From a virus: a stretch of DNA of 34,303 bases. Below, piece after piece: positions 14,401-23,178 of this stretch; positions within the stretch are counted from its first letter, which is position 1; the number at the start of each line of letters is the position of its first letter. The stretch lies in the IMG/VR virus record IMGVR_UViG_3300030101_001881, positions 1-34,303 of that record, one strand, 5' to 3'. The position numbers and the translations under genes were made by a program. Below the pieces are notes generated by a model. It saw nothing but the letters and a program-made list of their open reading frames with translations, was not told the origin of the DNA and made no database searches.

Positions 14401-14829
14401 TGTTGCACTAATCGTAAACTCAGAGCCAGTAAGAGTGTTTGTGCGTGATGCCTTAATTGCGCGACCTAGTTCTTCCTCATGTTTTTGAGACATAAACGTA
14501 AGTTTATCTAGCGCTTCCTCTAAGCTTTCAGCCGGAAATGGATTGTTAGGAACTAAGTCTAAGCCCTGGGTTAGAGGCTGTTCACGTATTATAACCACCG
14601 TAACACCGCTTGCCGGGGCAGATCCAAACACAACATTACCACCACTGGCCTCGCCAACACCTGACACTGTGTAATGAGTTGTTATTGTCTGTGTTGTTTC
14701 CGTACCATCAGCTGCCCGGAGAATGACAGTCAGATCGTCTTGATCAAAGATCTTAAAGCTATAGGCAAACGTGGTTAATGAACCATTGCCAGAATAACTT
14801 ACTTTGTTTGTGGAGCTAGATACTGTCAT
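11449..14829 (-). CDS. Tail fibre with C-terminal S74 chaperone domain
   Basis: This is a 1126-residue protein. Residues 1-140 resemble the T7-like fibre N-terminus that docks to the tail (KVSYSGNGSLTTFAYSFKIF and LEEALDKLTFMSQKHEEELG). The shaft contains three tandem units of about 54 residues carrying LEAIDG(V/I)TAGTV and NLTATGAITGGSFVIGSAD, then many short beta repeats. The last 96 residues are a peptidase S74 intramolecular chaperone. Ser1031 and Lys1036 in SDYRLKTDVQPM form the self-cleavage dyad, and a trimeric coiled coil closes the protein (VKTIQELEARITALEGV). The chaperone probably cuts itself off before Ser1031 after the fibre trimer folds. This is the receptor-binding protein. The start overlaps the upstream stop by 4 nt. 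Confidence 0.9.
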   Translation of the reverse strand: MTVSSSTNKVSYSGNGSLTTFAYSFKIFDQDDLTVILRAADGTETTQTITTHYTVSGVGEASGGNVVFGSAPASGVTVVIIREQPLTQGLDLVPNNPFPAESLEEALDKLTFMSQKHEEELGRAIKASRTNTLTGSEFTISATDRANKVFAFDGSGNLSVTQELGTFKGNWSASTAYVERDLVKDTSTNNIFIAKTAHTSSGSQPLTTNTDSAKWDLIVDVSSAAGDFQIGNDLKLASDAAVLGFGADNDVTLTHVADTGLLLNSTMQLQFNDASQFINAPSATVLDINATDEIELNATLIDVNGNLDVSGTITLGSGAVISEAELEAIDDLTAGTVAASKVVQVDANKDIASFRNLTATGAITGGSFVIGSADINENDLEAIDGVTAGTVAASKAVVVDTNKDVSSFRNLTATGAITGGSFVIGSADISETDLEAIDGITAGTVSASKALVVDADKDLTGGKNITVTHTLTGNNVTAEEPTADGNATVNVYAKNTSGNSSQPFLELTQGTNTSGGYSRLVQTFDDSSFDIYTQTLSGSGAQISTASLRLRSTATDTTIYSGGSAKAVVDGSGLTVTGNISNTSGDFTLDVAGDIILDADDGIVNFKDGGTSFGLVAKSGNNLIVKSQISDGDFVIRGNDGGSEIDAITIDMSEGGNVGIGHSSPTAPLDVRISGASGAIAEFHNTSGFGVDIGSDSDSVAYISSGYTQALAFKTNAGSGQVERLRIDSSGRLGLKTSANASFNQVAGADLFVLGSGSGDQGMTIYSGNGSTGNLMFADGTTTSQQYEGYIQYVHSDNRMLFGTNHATHLTMTSTGALQLEGGGVIGSNGTGDTLILTGSNAEHAGAGITLHGNTHASASVTLFKAGSTEVMRIGGGKVMIGTSTAGSSGEADRLTVSESGKVGLTLRSTNSDRSNIYFSDATSGSGQFAGYLIYDHGTDSLRIGTNATEQIRVDSSNNVLIGGTNTNPIGNHVSQVIMNAANGTGIHRDGGTPLKLGTDGNREILIFHINGADVGSIDVSGSSTSYNTSSDYRLKTDVQPMTGATDRLKQLNPVNFEWIADSTRSDGFLAHEVQSIVPQAITGIKDEVDDEGNAVMQGIDHSHLVPLLVKTIQELEARITALEGV
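13420..13873 (-). repeat. Tandem 54-residue repeats in tail fibre gene
   Basis: Three consecutive coding units (the third diverging after its middle) share EAIDGVTAGTVAASK and NLTATGAITGGSFVIGSAD. The unit is about 162 bp. Near-identical DNA in units 1 and 2 makes this a likely site of repeat-number change. Confidence 0.7.
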
Positions 14830-17800
14830 TGTTTTATAATCCCTAGTTCATCAATGATTTTTTTTGTTTCTTGTCTGTTTTCGTAAGCTGTTGCTAGATT
14901 TGCGTTTTCGGGTTGCTGCAACAAAAGCTCAAACCCAGCTTTGTAATAATCGTCTTCTATGGTTCTTATGATTTCTAGTAGATCATCGTCATTTAACTCG
15001 CTTTGATCTATACCTTTGCGATAAACGCTTGTTGGGAATGTCATTTCATACTCCAACGCTTCTCTAAAAGTCATGTTGCCATATTTAGATAATATCGGCA
15101 GCACAGTGCCGTCAGGCATTTTGTGCTGTGCTTGGTTCTTTGCCAAGTTTACAAGATCAAATCTTGCACCTTTAGATAGTCGCAGACCATCCTGGGTAAC
15201 TTTTGTTCTAAGAGGCCACACACCAGTTTTTTGATGAAAATCAGCAAGAGCTGTTTCAAGCTCAGTGGGTTCTGTACCAATCCGACATCTTATACCAGTA
15301 AAGCTATTCCACATAGCTAACGCTGGGTTTATTGCAAAGCTTACATCATTGTAACCTATCTTTCTGCCAAGCATATCATAGCCAACAGTATTCAAATCTT
15401 TTTCAATTGTTTGCCTATTTTCAAACGCACTACCTTTTACAGCCATTGCAAGAATGTCTTTGTAAGCTCTGTACATCTCATCTGTTATTTCTGTTTTGGG
15501 CTGACCAACTAAAAAGTATGCTTTTTCATCTTTTATTTTTTCGCCGCGCTCATTGATAACATAAAAAACAGGGTCACCTTTTTCATCTAATGCATCGATA
15601 TCAGCTAAGGTGTAGTACTCATAATCGCCTCTAGGATATAGTCGTGTCGGATCTTCAAGCCTGTTTTCTTGTCGTTGCAGTGCAGCTATTGGATTTGGCA
15701 CACCAAAATAACTAGCGCCCTCTGCTGGTGTCCTAGCTAACCGTACAAGACCTTCTTTAAAATCTTGAAAATCTTCAAAGTCTGCTAATGAAGCAACATC
15801 AGACATTCCCTCAAGCATCGGGAGTTCTTTCATATATTTAAAAGTTGCACCAATAACTGAGAAAATTACGTCATCGTATAATTTAAAATTTGTTTTATCT
15901 TCCATAACACCTGTTTTGTGCAGCGCTTCAATGACAGAATTGTTAAGGTGTATTATCGCGCCAACAGGCTCTAGACCGTTAAAAGAACAATACATTAGTT
16001 CTCCATTAGGTCTGCCTTTGTCATCGTACATTGGCAATAAATCGTCTGTCTCAGGATCACGAGGCCAGTTATTTTTATCTCTTATAAAAGTGTAGCTATT
16101 CGGTTGCCATCCAGGTTTTTGTACAAGCAACGCTTCTCGCTCGTTTTTATTTGTTGGCATTTGTCCAGTAAATCTACCGTTTGCAAATTCATTAGCAACG
16201 TAAGCACCCATCATTGATGCCATTGAAAATTTTGCTAATGCTTTTTGTTGTTGTGCAGCTGTGCCAGAACCTAATGCTTGAAAAGTTTTATGGAATGGAA
16301 ACGCAGCAGCAATGCCTTTGACAAGAGCATTTGCTGGCGTTTGTGCAAATGGCAAAATAATTCTACCAATTGGTATAAAACCCAATCTCAAATTTTGAAT
16401 GAATGTTGATGGTTTGCGTAGAAACGCGATATCATCTTGTAGCGTGTTATATTTTGCTACAGCAGTCATCTCATCTTTATAGTTTTCTGGGCTTAGTAAA
16501 ACCATGCCAGCTTCATCGAGCGCTGTTCTTTTATCTTCACCTCTTCCTAATGCGTTGCGATATGCATGATTTGCCTGGACATAAAGCTCACCACGTTGCG
16601 ATATTGTTTTAAAAAAATCATCAGCTGTTGTTAATGTACGCAAAAACAACCTGCTGCCTTGACCAACCGTATTTATTGCTGTGCCAAAAACAGTAGGGCT
16701 ATTGCTGCGTAATGCACCACCATAATTTTCTATATCTTGTTTTGCACCGACAGCAGCTTGCTCACGCACAAACGCGACTTTTGCTACACGTAGTGCATCA
16801 CCAAATGAATCAATGTAACCTTTAAATCTAAATAGTACGTCAGTTTTAAAAACTTGGTCTGAGTTGTCTAAACCAAGTGCATCTCGATATTTACGAACTG
16901 GCAAATTAAACAAACCAGCTATTGATTCCTCTGGTAGCTGCCATGCCATCCACAAAGTATTGCCAAGCAAATTACGCACTTGTGTACCAGTACCTGACAA
17001 CATGCCTGACTGATAAGCTTCACCTAATGCATCAGAGGTTTTTGCCATAGCAGATTTAGCATGAAACCTCATAAATCCTATAAAGCCTTTGTCACTTCGC
17101 CTGATATCTCTTGCTTTTTTTGCTATTTGCTCGACAGTTAATTCGCCAAGATCTTCTGCCACCATGTCCGTTTGCGCTTGAGCAATTTCGAAAAGACCAG
17201 TGTCGCCACCCATAAATTTTTGTAAATTTAATCCGCGTCCGTATTCAGATCTATTACCAGTTATTTGCAGAAAGACCGCTGGTACAATTTTGTTTAGACG
17301 AATGTATCTAAACTTATCGTCTTTAGTCGCCGTTTTATTTAAGATCTTTGCTTCCAGCTTTAGCATTTGTTTTGTTGTTTCGCCAAGAATTTCAACAGCA
17401 GCGAAAAGGTCTTCTGGTGTTAAAAGACCTTCATCTAAACGTTTGTTAAGTATTCTTTTGGTTGTGTTAAAAGTATCAGCAAATGCTGCCGCTGCTTTCT
17501 TTTTACTTACAGAAATTGGTACTTTGCCACGAGTAGCTTTGTTAATTAGCTGTGGCATCGCTTCCGCTCTTTTCTTTAGAAGCTTTGCTACATCGTCTTG
17601 TGTTTGCAACAAATCAAAGTTAATGCCATCAACACCAGTTGGTTTTGGCATCTCCGCTCGTTCATCAACTTCTTTTTTTACTGTGTCATCAAGCTTTTCA
17701 ATTTTGGATTTTTTACCAGTAAATACATTAAGTATAGACGCATTTGCATCATCCATCAATTTGTTAAACTCTGTTTCAACAGGATCAACGTCATCAAGCA

Positions 17801-18227
17801 GCTCATCAACAGCTGCTGCGCCCTCATCTATTTTTGTTTGGCGTGTATTGCCGGAAGAAAATCCGCGATCTGCAAAAGTCTTAACGCCTTGCTCAGATAA
17901 TATTTGCGGAGCCAAAGCAACTTTAGCTGCCTTTGGGTCATAGTCAGGTGGCGCTATAACTTCTTCTTGTTCTGTCGGGATCCGTTGCGGTTGCGTATTT
18001 GACAGCTGCGTAAATGCTGGCGGTATTGCCTGGTCAGGTGGTGTTTGTGTTTTAGAAGCAGAACCTAAACTATTAAGCAAAAGACGTAATGTTTCCTTTG
18101 CGCCTTTACCGCCTAGAGCCAATTGATTTTGTGCTGGATCAATTGCCATTTCTGTAGGCGCACCAGCTGCATCAATTTGCGCTCTTTGTGTTTGCTCTTC
18201 AGCTAGATCTTGTGGATTTACTGCCAT
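14826..18227 (-). CDS. Large internal virion protein, LPD38-like (T7 gp16-like role)
   Basis: This 1133-residue protein is the second longest in the window after the tail fibre only by a few residues. It has a disordered Pro/Gln-rich N-terminus, then a helical middle with YQSGMLSGTGTQVRNLLGNT and GFIPIGRIILPFAQTPANAL. This middle matches the large polyvalent-protein domain LPD38 found in phage ejection proteins. By position (after tail tubular proteins and before the fibre) and size it corresponds to T7 gp16, ejected into the host to help DNA entry. No transglycosylase motif is evident. An intrinsic terminator ends 12 nt before its ATG, so its level depends on read-through. GAGG precedes the start. 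Confidence 0.75.
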   Translation of the reverse strand: MAVNPQDLAEEQTQRAQIDAAGAPTEMAIDPAQNQLALGGKGAKETLRLLLNSLGSASKTQTPPDQAIPPAFTQLSNTQPQRIPTEQEEVIAPPDYDPKAAKVALAPQILSEQGVKTFADRGFSSGNTRQTKIDEGAAAVDELLDDVDPVETEFNKLMDDANASILNVFTGKKSKIEKLDDTVKKEVDERAEMPKPTGVDGINFDLLQTQDDVAKLLKKRAEAMPQLINKATRGKVPISVSKKKAAAAFADTFNTTKRILNKRLDEGLLTPEDLFAAVEILGETTKQMLKLEAKILNKTATKDDKFRYIRLNKIVPAVFLQITGNRSEYGRGLNLQKFMGGDTGLFEIAQAQTDMVAEDLGELTVEQIAKKARDIRRSDKGFIGFMRFHAKSAMAKTSDALGEAYQSGMLSGTGTQVRNLLGNTLWMAWQLPEESIAGLFNLPVRKYRDALGLDNSDQVFKTDVLFRFKGYIDSFGDALRVAKVAFVREQAAVGAKQDIENYGGALRSNSPTVFGTAINTVGQGSRLFLRTLTTADDFFKTISQRGELYVQANHAYRNALGRGEDKRTALDEAGMVLLSPENYKDEMTAVAKYNTLQDDIAFLRKPSTFIQNLRLGFIPIGRIILPFAQTPANALVKGIAAAFPFHKTFQALGSGTAAQQQKALAKFSMASMMGAYVANEFANGRFTGQMPTNKNEREALLVQKPGWQPNSYTFIRDKNNWPRDPETDDLLPMYDDKGRPNGELMYCSFNGLEPVGAIIHLNNSVIEALHKTGVMEDKTNFKLYDDVIFSVIGATFKYMKELPMLEGMSDVASLADFEDFQDFKEGLVRLARTPAEGASYFGVPNPIAALQRQENRLEDPTRLYPRGDYEYYTLADIDALDEKGDPVFYVINERGEKIKDEKAYFLVGQPKTEITDEMYRAYKDILAMAVKGSAFENRQTIEKDLNTVGYDMLGRKIGYNDVSFAINPALAMWNSFTGIRCRIGTEPTELETALADFHQKTGVWPLRTKVTQDGLRLSKGARFDLVNLAKNQAQHKMPDGTVLPILSKYGNMTFREALEYEMTFPTSVYRKGIDQSELNDDDLLEIIRTIEDDYYKAGFELLLQQPENANLATAYENRQETKKIIDELGIIKQ

Positions 18228-18239
18228 GATGCCTCACGC

Positions 18240-18262
18240 AAAAAAGGCCGCCAAAGCGACCT
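18240..18262 (-). terminator. Intrinsic terminator before the LPD38-like gene
   Basis: The minus strand has AGGTCGC, loop TTTG and GCGGCCT (7 bp with one G-U pair), followed by a T run. It lies between the ART-domain gene and the next start at 18227. Confidence 0.75.
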
Positions 18263-18284
18263 ATAAGTAGTTATGTTTATTTAT

Positions 18285-20750
18285 TTATGTTTCGTCTTCT
18301 TGGTCTGAAGATTTTACAGCCATACTGCTTACTGCTACTGGTGCAGCAATGCCGTACTTTTTCATTATGTTAATAAGTTTTTCATCAAAAATAACGTAAT
18401 TATTGTCGGCTTTGTTAATTGCTTGATCAGCCCAATCTCGTGCTTGTTCTTCTGTTTTATAAGGTGGGCTTGTTGTAACAATTCTGCCAGAACCACCAAC
18501 ACCACCTTGCCTATTTTCTACAGCAACCTTTGCACGAAAACCATCATCTGTTTTTGATACATCAATAAGATTTCCGCCAGAAGTATTTCTAGAAGAATTT
18601 TCTAAATACTTAATACCTTTTATACCATATTTATCTAATAGCTCTTCAGCCGCACTGTCATAACCTCTAAAAACCGCCCAATCATTTAAAAACGAAACTA
18701 CAGAACGATTTTCATTAAGCATATTCGCCTTTGCCTTATTTATTTCTAACCCTTCAAAACCAAGATTAGCCGCATCATCTTCATTTAATTCTGCTTCTAC
18801 AAGTTTTTGCAAACGCTCTTTGATAAAATCATTTTGTTCGCCAAGAGGTTTATCATAATCAAGCAATTTGTCAGGAGTTACATCAAGTTTAACTTTAAAA
18901 ACTTTACCGCGTTCAATTGCTATATCGTCAGGGTTTATGTCTATTAATGCTTGTTTTCTTATTTCTGCTTCCTTAATAAGCAATTCTTCTAACGTTTGCC
19001 CATCTCTTAATTCCGTTCTTTCTCTTTTATTATTAACTGCATTAAGATTTTTATTTTTTTCTATTTCAGCATCTATTCTTTTTAAAAGTCGTTCTTTAGC
19101 TGCCGTTGCTGTTGCCAATTTAGGGTTTGCTGGTAAGTACTTATTCATTTCTTCCGCAATGTTTGTAATAGCCATATATGATGGCGGTGCTGCTTCTGCT
19201 GCTGGTGTATCGCCTAAATCCTCAAAAATTTCGCCTTTGTATTTTATTCGCTTGCCTTTCATGTTGTTGTTAAAGTCTAACAGCGCACGATAATATTCTG
19301 CTATGTCTTCAACATCACTAAAATATAATCCATAACCAAATGCTTGATTACCCTCGCCAGTTCCAATTTTTTCTAATTTAAATTCGTTAAAATCAGCACC
19401 AGACCCATGAAATGCAATGATGCCAGGTTTGTTTTCCGTTGGTGCTTCTACCTTTGCTACTGGATCATTAGGATCATTACCAAACCTTTGTATGTTTGCT
19501 TCTCTGCGTAACGCATCAACGTTACCTAAGTTGCTGCCAAGAGGTGGCATTTGTCCAGGCTGGTTAAGTCTCTCACCAACGTCTTTAACAACATTAGTAA
19601 ACGTTTCTTGCATGTTATTTGTTGCAGCTTTTACAAACGGTAATACTTGCTCTTGTGTAATATCACCGTCTTTTATGGCTCTAAATGTTTTGCCAATACC
19701 TATTAAGATTGGCTCTGCAATTGAAGTGAGTACACCACCTTCTAATGCAGTCTTAAATCTTCCTACATAATCAGGATCGTTAGGATCTGTTTGCATAAAA
19801 TCTACTATAACGTTTTGTGGTATTTCTTTACCGAACGCTTCACCTAGCTCATAAATAATATCAGATAAGCGTCCTTCGTTTCCCTCAAATGCTAGGAAAT
19901 CTGCAGCAGCTCCACCAGTAAAACCCTTCATAAAGTTACTTTTGCCAAATCTAAAAAACTTACCAAGCCCAGCATAAGCACCAATAAACTGTGCAAAGGT
20001 TCCTAGCACTTGCGCTCCACCACCTGACTGTTCATCTACTTGCAGTAAGCTTTCAAGATCTACCGCATATGGGCGCTTTCCATTTTCGATTTGTGCAATC
20101 TGTGCATTTATTTCATCGCTTGACGCAAACTTTATTGCTGGATCAAATTCACCAGTTTCTGGGTCAAAAATTTGAAATTGAAAACTACCTTCTAAATCAA
20201 ATAAATTTTCAGCTATCTTTTGATCTTCTGTGCTTTCTGGTTTTGGTAAAGCATTACTTAGAAATAGTGCTGGGTTTTTTATACCACCACGAGCAAGACC
20301 TTTAGTAATTTCTTTTACGCTGCCCTTAAATACTGGGTTATCAACTGGGCTTACCACATCAAAACCTAAATCAAATGCTTGCTGTTGCACCTCTTCAGTC
20401 AACGGCTCAGTAATGCCAGATTTTTCTTGGACGTTTATAAATCCACCTTCGTTTATAATTGCATCATCAAAACCAGCTGCGTAAAAATCATCAGAAGTTG
20501 GCGTAATCCCATTGTCTAGCAATGACTGATTGTACATCTGTGCATCTTCTAATGCAGTAAGCGGTTGTTCATGTACTTTAACAGCACCACCGCTTGCAAG
20601 CTTTGTGTAAAACTCGTTACTGTTTGACGCGACATTAAAAACTTTTTTTGTATTGTTGAGGTTTGTTCCAACGTTTGCCGATAGTGCTTCTTCTGCATCG
20701 AAGTAACGATCTAACTCATCATCTAATGTTTTGTTAAAAATATATGTCAT
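18285..20750 (-). CDS. Internal virion protein with ADP-ribosyltransferase-like domain
   Basis: This is an 821-residue protein. Residues 1-430 are a virion-type region with hydrophobic stretches (VLGTFAQFIGAYAGLGKFF and GGVLTSIAEPILIGIGKTF). From about 445 an ART fold of the polyvalent-protein type follows. IIAFHGSGADFNEF carries H448, FGYGLYFSDVEDIAEYYRAL carries Y476, KYGIKGIKYLE forms the core strand and NNYVIFDEKLI carries E790. Together these give an H-Y-E triad. The domain is interrupted by helical and Gly-rich inserts. ART enzymes move ADP-ribose from NAD to targets. As an ejected virion protein it could modify host proteins at the start of infection, as T4 Alt does. Target and activity are unknown. 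Confidence 0.75.
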   Translation of the reverse strand: MTYIFNKTLDDELDRYFDAEEALSANVGTNLNNTKKVFNVASNSNEFYTKLASGGAVKVHEQPLTALEDAQMYNQSLLDNGITPTSDDFYAAGFDDAIINEGGFINVQEKSGITEPLTEEVQQQAFDLGFDVVSPVDNPVFKGSVKEITKGLARGGIKNPALFLSNALPKPESTEDQKIAENLFDLEGSFQFQIFDPETGEFDPAIKFASSDEINAQIAQIENGKRPYAVDLESLLQVDEQSGGGAQVLGTFAQFIGAYAGLGKFFRFGKSNFMKGFTGGAAADFLAFEGNEGRLSDIIYELGEAFGKEIPQNVIVDFMQTDPNDPDYVGRFKTALEGGVLTSIAEPILIGIGKTFRAIKDGDITQEQVLPFVKAATNNMQETFTNVVKDVGERLNQPGQMPPLGSNLGNVDALRREANIQRFGNDPNDPVAKVEAPTENKPGIIAFHGSGADFNEFKLEKIGTGEGNQAFGYGLYFSDVEDIAEYYRALLDFNNNMKGKRIKYKGEIFEDLGDTPAAEAAPPSYMAITNIAEEMNKYLPANPKLATATAAKERLLKRIDAEIEKNKNLNAVNNKRERTELRDGQTLEELLIKEAEIRKQALIDINPDDIAIERGKVFKVKLDVTPDKLLDYDKPLGEQNDFIKERLQKLVEAELNEDDAANLGFEGLEINKAKANMLNENRSVVSFLNDWAVFRGYDSAAEELLDKYGIKGIKYLENSSRNTSGGNLIDVSKTDDGFRAKVAVENRQGGVGGSGRIVTTSPPYKTEEQARDWADQAINKADNNYVIFDEKLINIMKKYGIAAPVAVSSMAVKSSDQEDET

Positions 20751-22540
20751 GGTCGGTTTACGTTGTTTATAGCATCAAGTTTATTTGCTAATTCTAAAAA
20801 TGATCTTTTGTATTGAGAATATCTTTTTGTTTCGAGATCAGTTGCATTAGACAAACTATTATACCAAGTTTCTAAAATGGCTGATGCTTCTCTTGGATTG
20901 CTAGATGAAAGCAATTCCGTTTTTATCGAATTAAACTGGTCAACTCTTGTTGCTGCAAAACTTAAAGTTTCTACAAATTGCTCTGTAATAACTTCTGAAA
21001 ACCTTGGAGCAATTTCAACGAGAAGTTCTAATCCTTTGTTTTGTATTTCTAATTTAGTTAAAGGTTTTTTATTTTCTATGGCAGTTCTTATAGCGTCATC
21101 AAGTTTAGTGTATATATCATCTATTTGGTTTGTAACCCTTAACGCTAAATCTTCATCTATTTCGGCTGATATAAATTCGGACGTTTGATAGCGTAATGCA
21201 TTTCTTATGTTGCTTTTTGCGTCTACTTCACCTTTTTCAGAGTCTCTTTGTGCTTTTTCAGTAAATTTTAACAAGGATGCTGACGATAATCTATTAGACA
21301 CCTCTAGTACATCATTTACACTCAGATCATCAAATGCTTCTTTTGCATTGAGCATATCAATAACTTCCATATCATCTTGTCTTTCTGGTTTTTTATCTGC
21401 ATCAAAAGCCTTGATTTGATTACGCATTTCAAAAGTAAGCTCATTTAATCCAGCCAAGTGATTTTTAATAGCTTCTGCCATTCTGTAACCAGGCGCTATT
21501 TCATTACCATCTTTATCTTTTTGAATACCCAAAACTTGTATATTTGGAAATATTGACCTTAATTCATTAAGATTAAAGAAGTCGGTTTTATTATTTTCGG
21601 TGCGGTAATAAAAATATCTATTATAAATTGCATTTACATTATCATTAAAAATTGTTTCGCTTTTTGCATCTAAATCTCTTTGTATTTTTGCAATAGAAGC
21701 TGCGCTTTTTAACGTAGCAGTAATTATTTTTTGCCCATCACTTGGTGAAACTTTTTGCAATACATTTAATACATGCGGTGGTATTTCTTCAAAATTTTCC
21801 GCATCAAATGTTCCATTTTGGATTGCATCAAAAGCATGAAACAAAGTATTTGCTTTTGCCATATCGCGCCCGGCATAGGCTGGCATAAGATCTGTCGCTA
21901 TTCTTTTTAAAACGTTATTAGGCAGCTCTGACATTACATCTTTTTCAAATGCACCTAGTTCAACTGCTTTACTTGTTTTCTCTTTTTCAGCAGCAAAATC
22001 TATATCAAAAGTAGTTGTGTTTACATATGGATCTGATCCATACTTAAATACAAAATCTTCCCAGCCCTCATTAACAGAAGCAACGTGCATCTTTTCTATT
22101 TTGGTATCAATCTGTCCTTTTAACTGAAACCGTAAAGGCAACTCTGCTTGTGCAAAGGCTGTATCAAACGCAGCCAGCGCATATCGATCCGTACCAATCT
22201 TTGACCGGAGTTTATTCTTTATATCTTTTGTTTCTTGATCCCAACGACCAGTTCCATCTGGCTCAAAAATATCATAGGGCTGATTATCATTCAGAAACGC
22301 ATCTGATAGCTGCAGCATTGCTTCTTTAGCCCCGAGAATAGCTTCGTTCTTACGTGCCTCGACTTTGATCTTGCGTTGCGTTGCTGCATAGCTTGCCGCT
22401 TGAGAAAACAACTCCGCTTGCATGTCTCCCTTGGCAACTGCTTGTTTAACAAACGGATTAGGGTTTTTACGTGCAGTAAAGCTTGCACCAGGCGCTTGCG
22501 TTGTAATCTGCCCCTGCGCTCGATAGGTAGGTATTCTCAT
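20747..22540 (-). CDS. Helical internal virion protein (T7 gp15-like role)
   Basis: This 597-residue, highly charged, almost entirely helical protein begins MRIPTYRAQGQITTQAPGAS, a form seen in ejection proteins that follow the gp14-like gene. It contains no enzyme motif. Gene order (tail tubular B, gp14-like, this, ART protein, LPD38 protein) and its length match the ejectosome scaffold proteins of T7-like phages. It is assigned by context and composition, not by a recognisable motif. Its stop overlaps the next start. Confidence 0.65.
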   Translation of the reverse strand: MRIPTYRAQGQITTQAPGASFTARKNPNPFVKQAVAKGDMQAELFSQAASYAATQRKIKVEARKNEAILGAKEAMLQLSDAFLNDNQPYDIFEPDGTGRWDQETKDIKNKLRSKIGTDRYALAAFDTAFAQAELPLRFQLKGQIDTKIEKMHVASVNEGWEDFVFKYGSDPYVNTTTFDIDFAAEKEKTSKAVELGAFEKDVMSELPNNVLKRIATDLMPAYAGRDMAKANTLFHAFDAIQNGTFDAENFEEIPPHVLNVLQKVSPSDGQKIITATLKSAASIAKIQRDLDAKSETIFNDNVNAIYNRYFYYRTENNKTDFFNLNELRSIFPNIQVLGIQKDKDGNEIAPGYRMAEAIKNHLAGLNELTFEMRNQIKAFDADKKPERQDDMEVIDMLNAKEAFDDLSVNDVLEVSNRLSSASLLKFTEKAQRDSEKGEVDAKSNIRNALRYQTSEFISAEIDEDLALRVTNQIDDIYTKLDDAIRTAIENKKPLTKLEIQNKGLELLVEIAPRFSEVITEQFVETLSFAATRVDQFNSIKTELLSSSNPREASAILETWYNSLSNATDLETKRYSQYKRSFLELANKLDAINNVNRP

Positions 22541-22543
22541 TCT

Positions 22544-23167
22544 TTATCCTATCACGATTGAACTGCCCAAAGTTCCTGGGCGTGGGGGTGGTGATCCAAA
22601 GTTAGTCATACCAACTGGCGAGGATCTAAACGCACCCTCGTCAAACAGCCCAGCACCAGATGCAAAGTTAAGTGAATTACCAATGCCAGCAATAAGCGAT
22701 TGCGTACCTTGCGCACGTAATGTGCCAGCGCTCGCACCACCTTCCATTCTTGTAAGTTCCGCTGATAACCTGGCATTTTCTTTACCATCAGCAATTTTCA
22801 TTTGCGTCACGCTGTCGTTGAATCTTTGTACAGCCATATCATATTCAAAAACCCTTGCGTTTTGGCGTAGCTTTCGCATGGGCGTACCAGACGCGACATC
22901 AATACCGTTTGCTGCATAACCCGCAACGACACTGCCTTGAAGGTTAGCGAAATCAAATCTACCACGTTTTTCTCTCAGAGACTGAGCAACATCAACAAGC
23001 TTTGACTGTCTGTCTAGGATATCAATATCACGCTCAATAATATCAGCGTTGAAGTTTGCTGCTTCCTGTGCTGCCTCTGCTGCTTTATCAGCAGCGCTTT
23101 TAGACTTAATTCCGCCAAATAAATTAAGAAGTGTATTAAAACCGGCTATCGCTGTAACTGGATCCAT
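22544..23167 (-). CDS. Internal virion protein (T7 gp14-like)
   Basis: This 207-residue protein has MDPVTAIAGFNTLLNLFGGI, then an Ala-rich amphipathic helix (KAAEAAQEAANFNADIIERD). GSVVAGYAANGIDVASGTP is the signature glycine-rich core of the gp14 group. It ends in a Gly/Pro-rich tail. In T7 the equivalent is a small inner-core protein that enters the outer membrane on infection. Confidence 0.8.
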   Translation of the reverse strand: MDPVTAIAGFNTLLNLFGGIKSKSAADKAAEAAQEAANFNADIIERDIDILDRQSKLVDVAQSLREKRGRFDFANLQGSVVAGYAANGIDVASGTPMRKLRQNARVFEYDMAVQRFNDSVTQMKIADGKENARLSAELTRMEGGASAGTLRAQGTQSLIAGIGNSLNFASGAGLFDEGAFRSSPVGMTNFGSPPPRPGTLGSSIVIG

Positions 23168-23178
23168 TCTATAACCTT

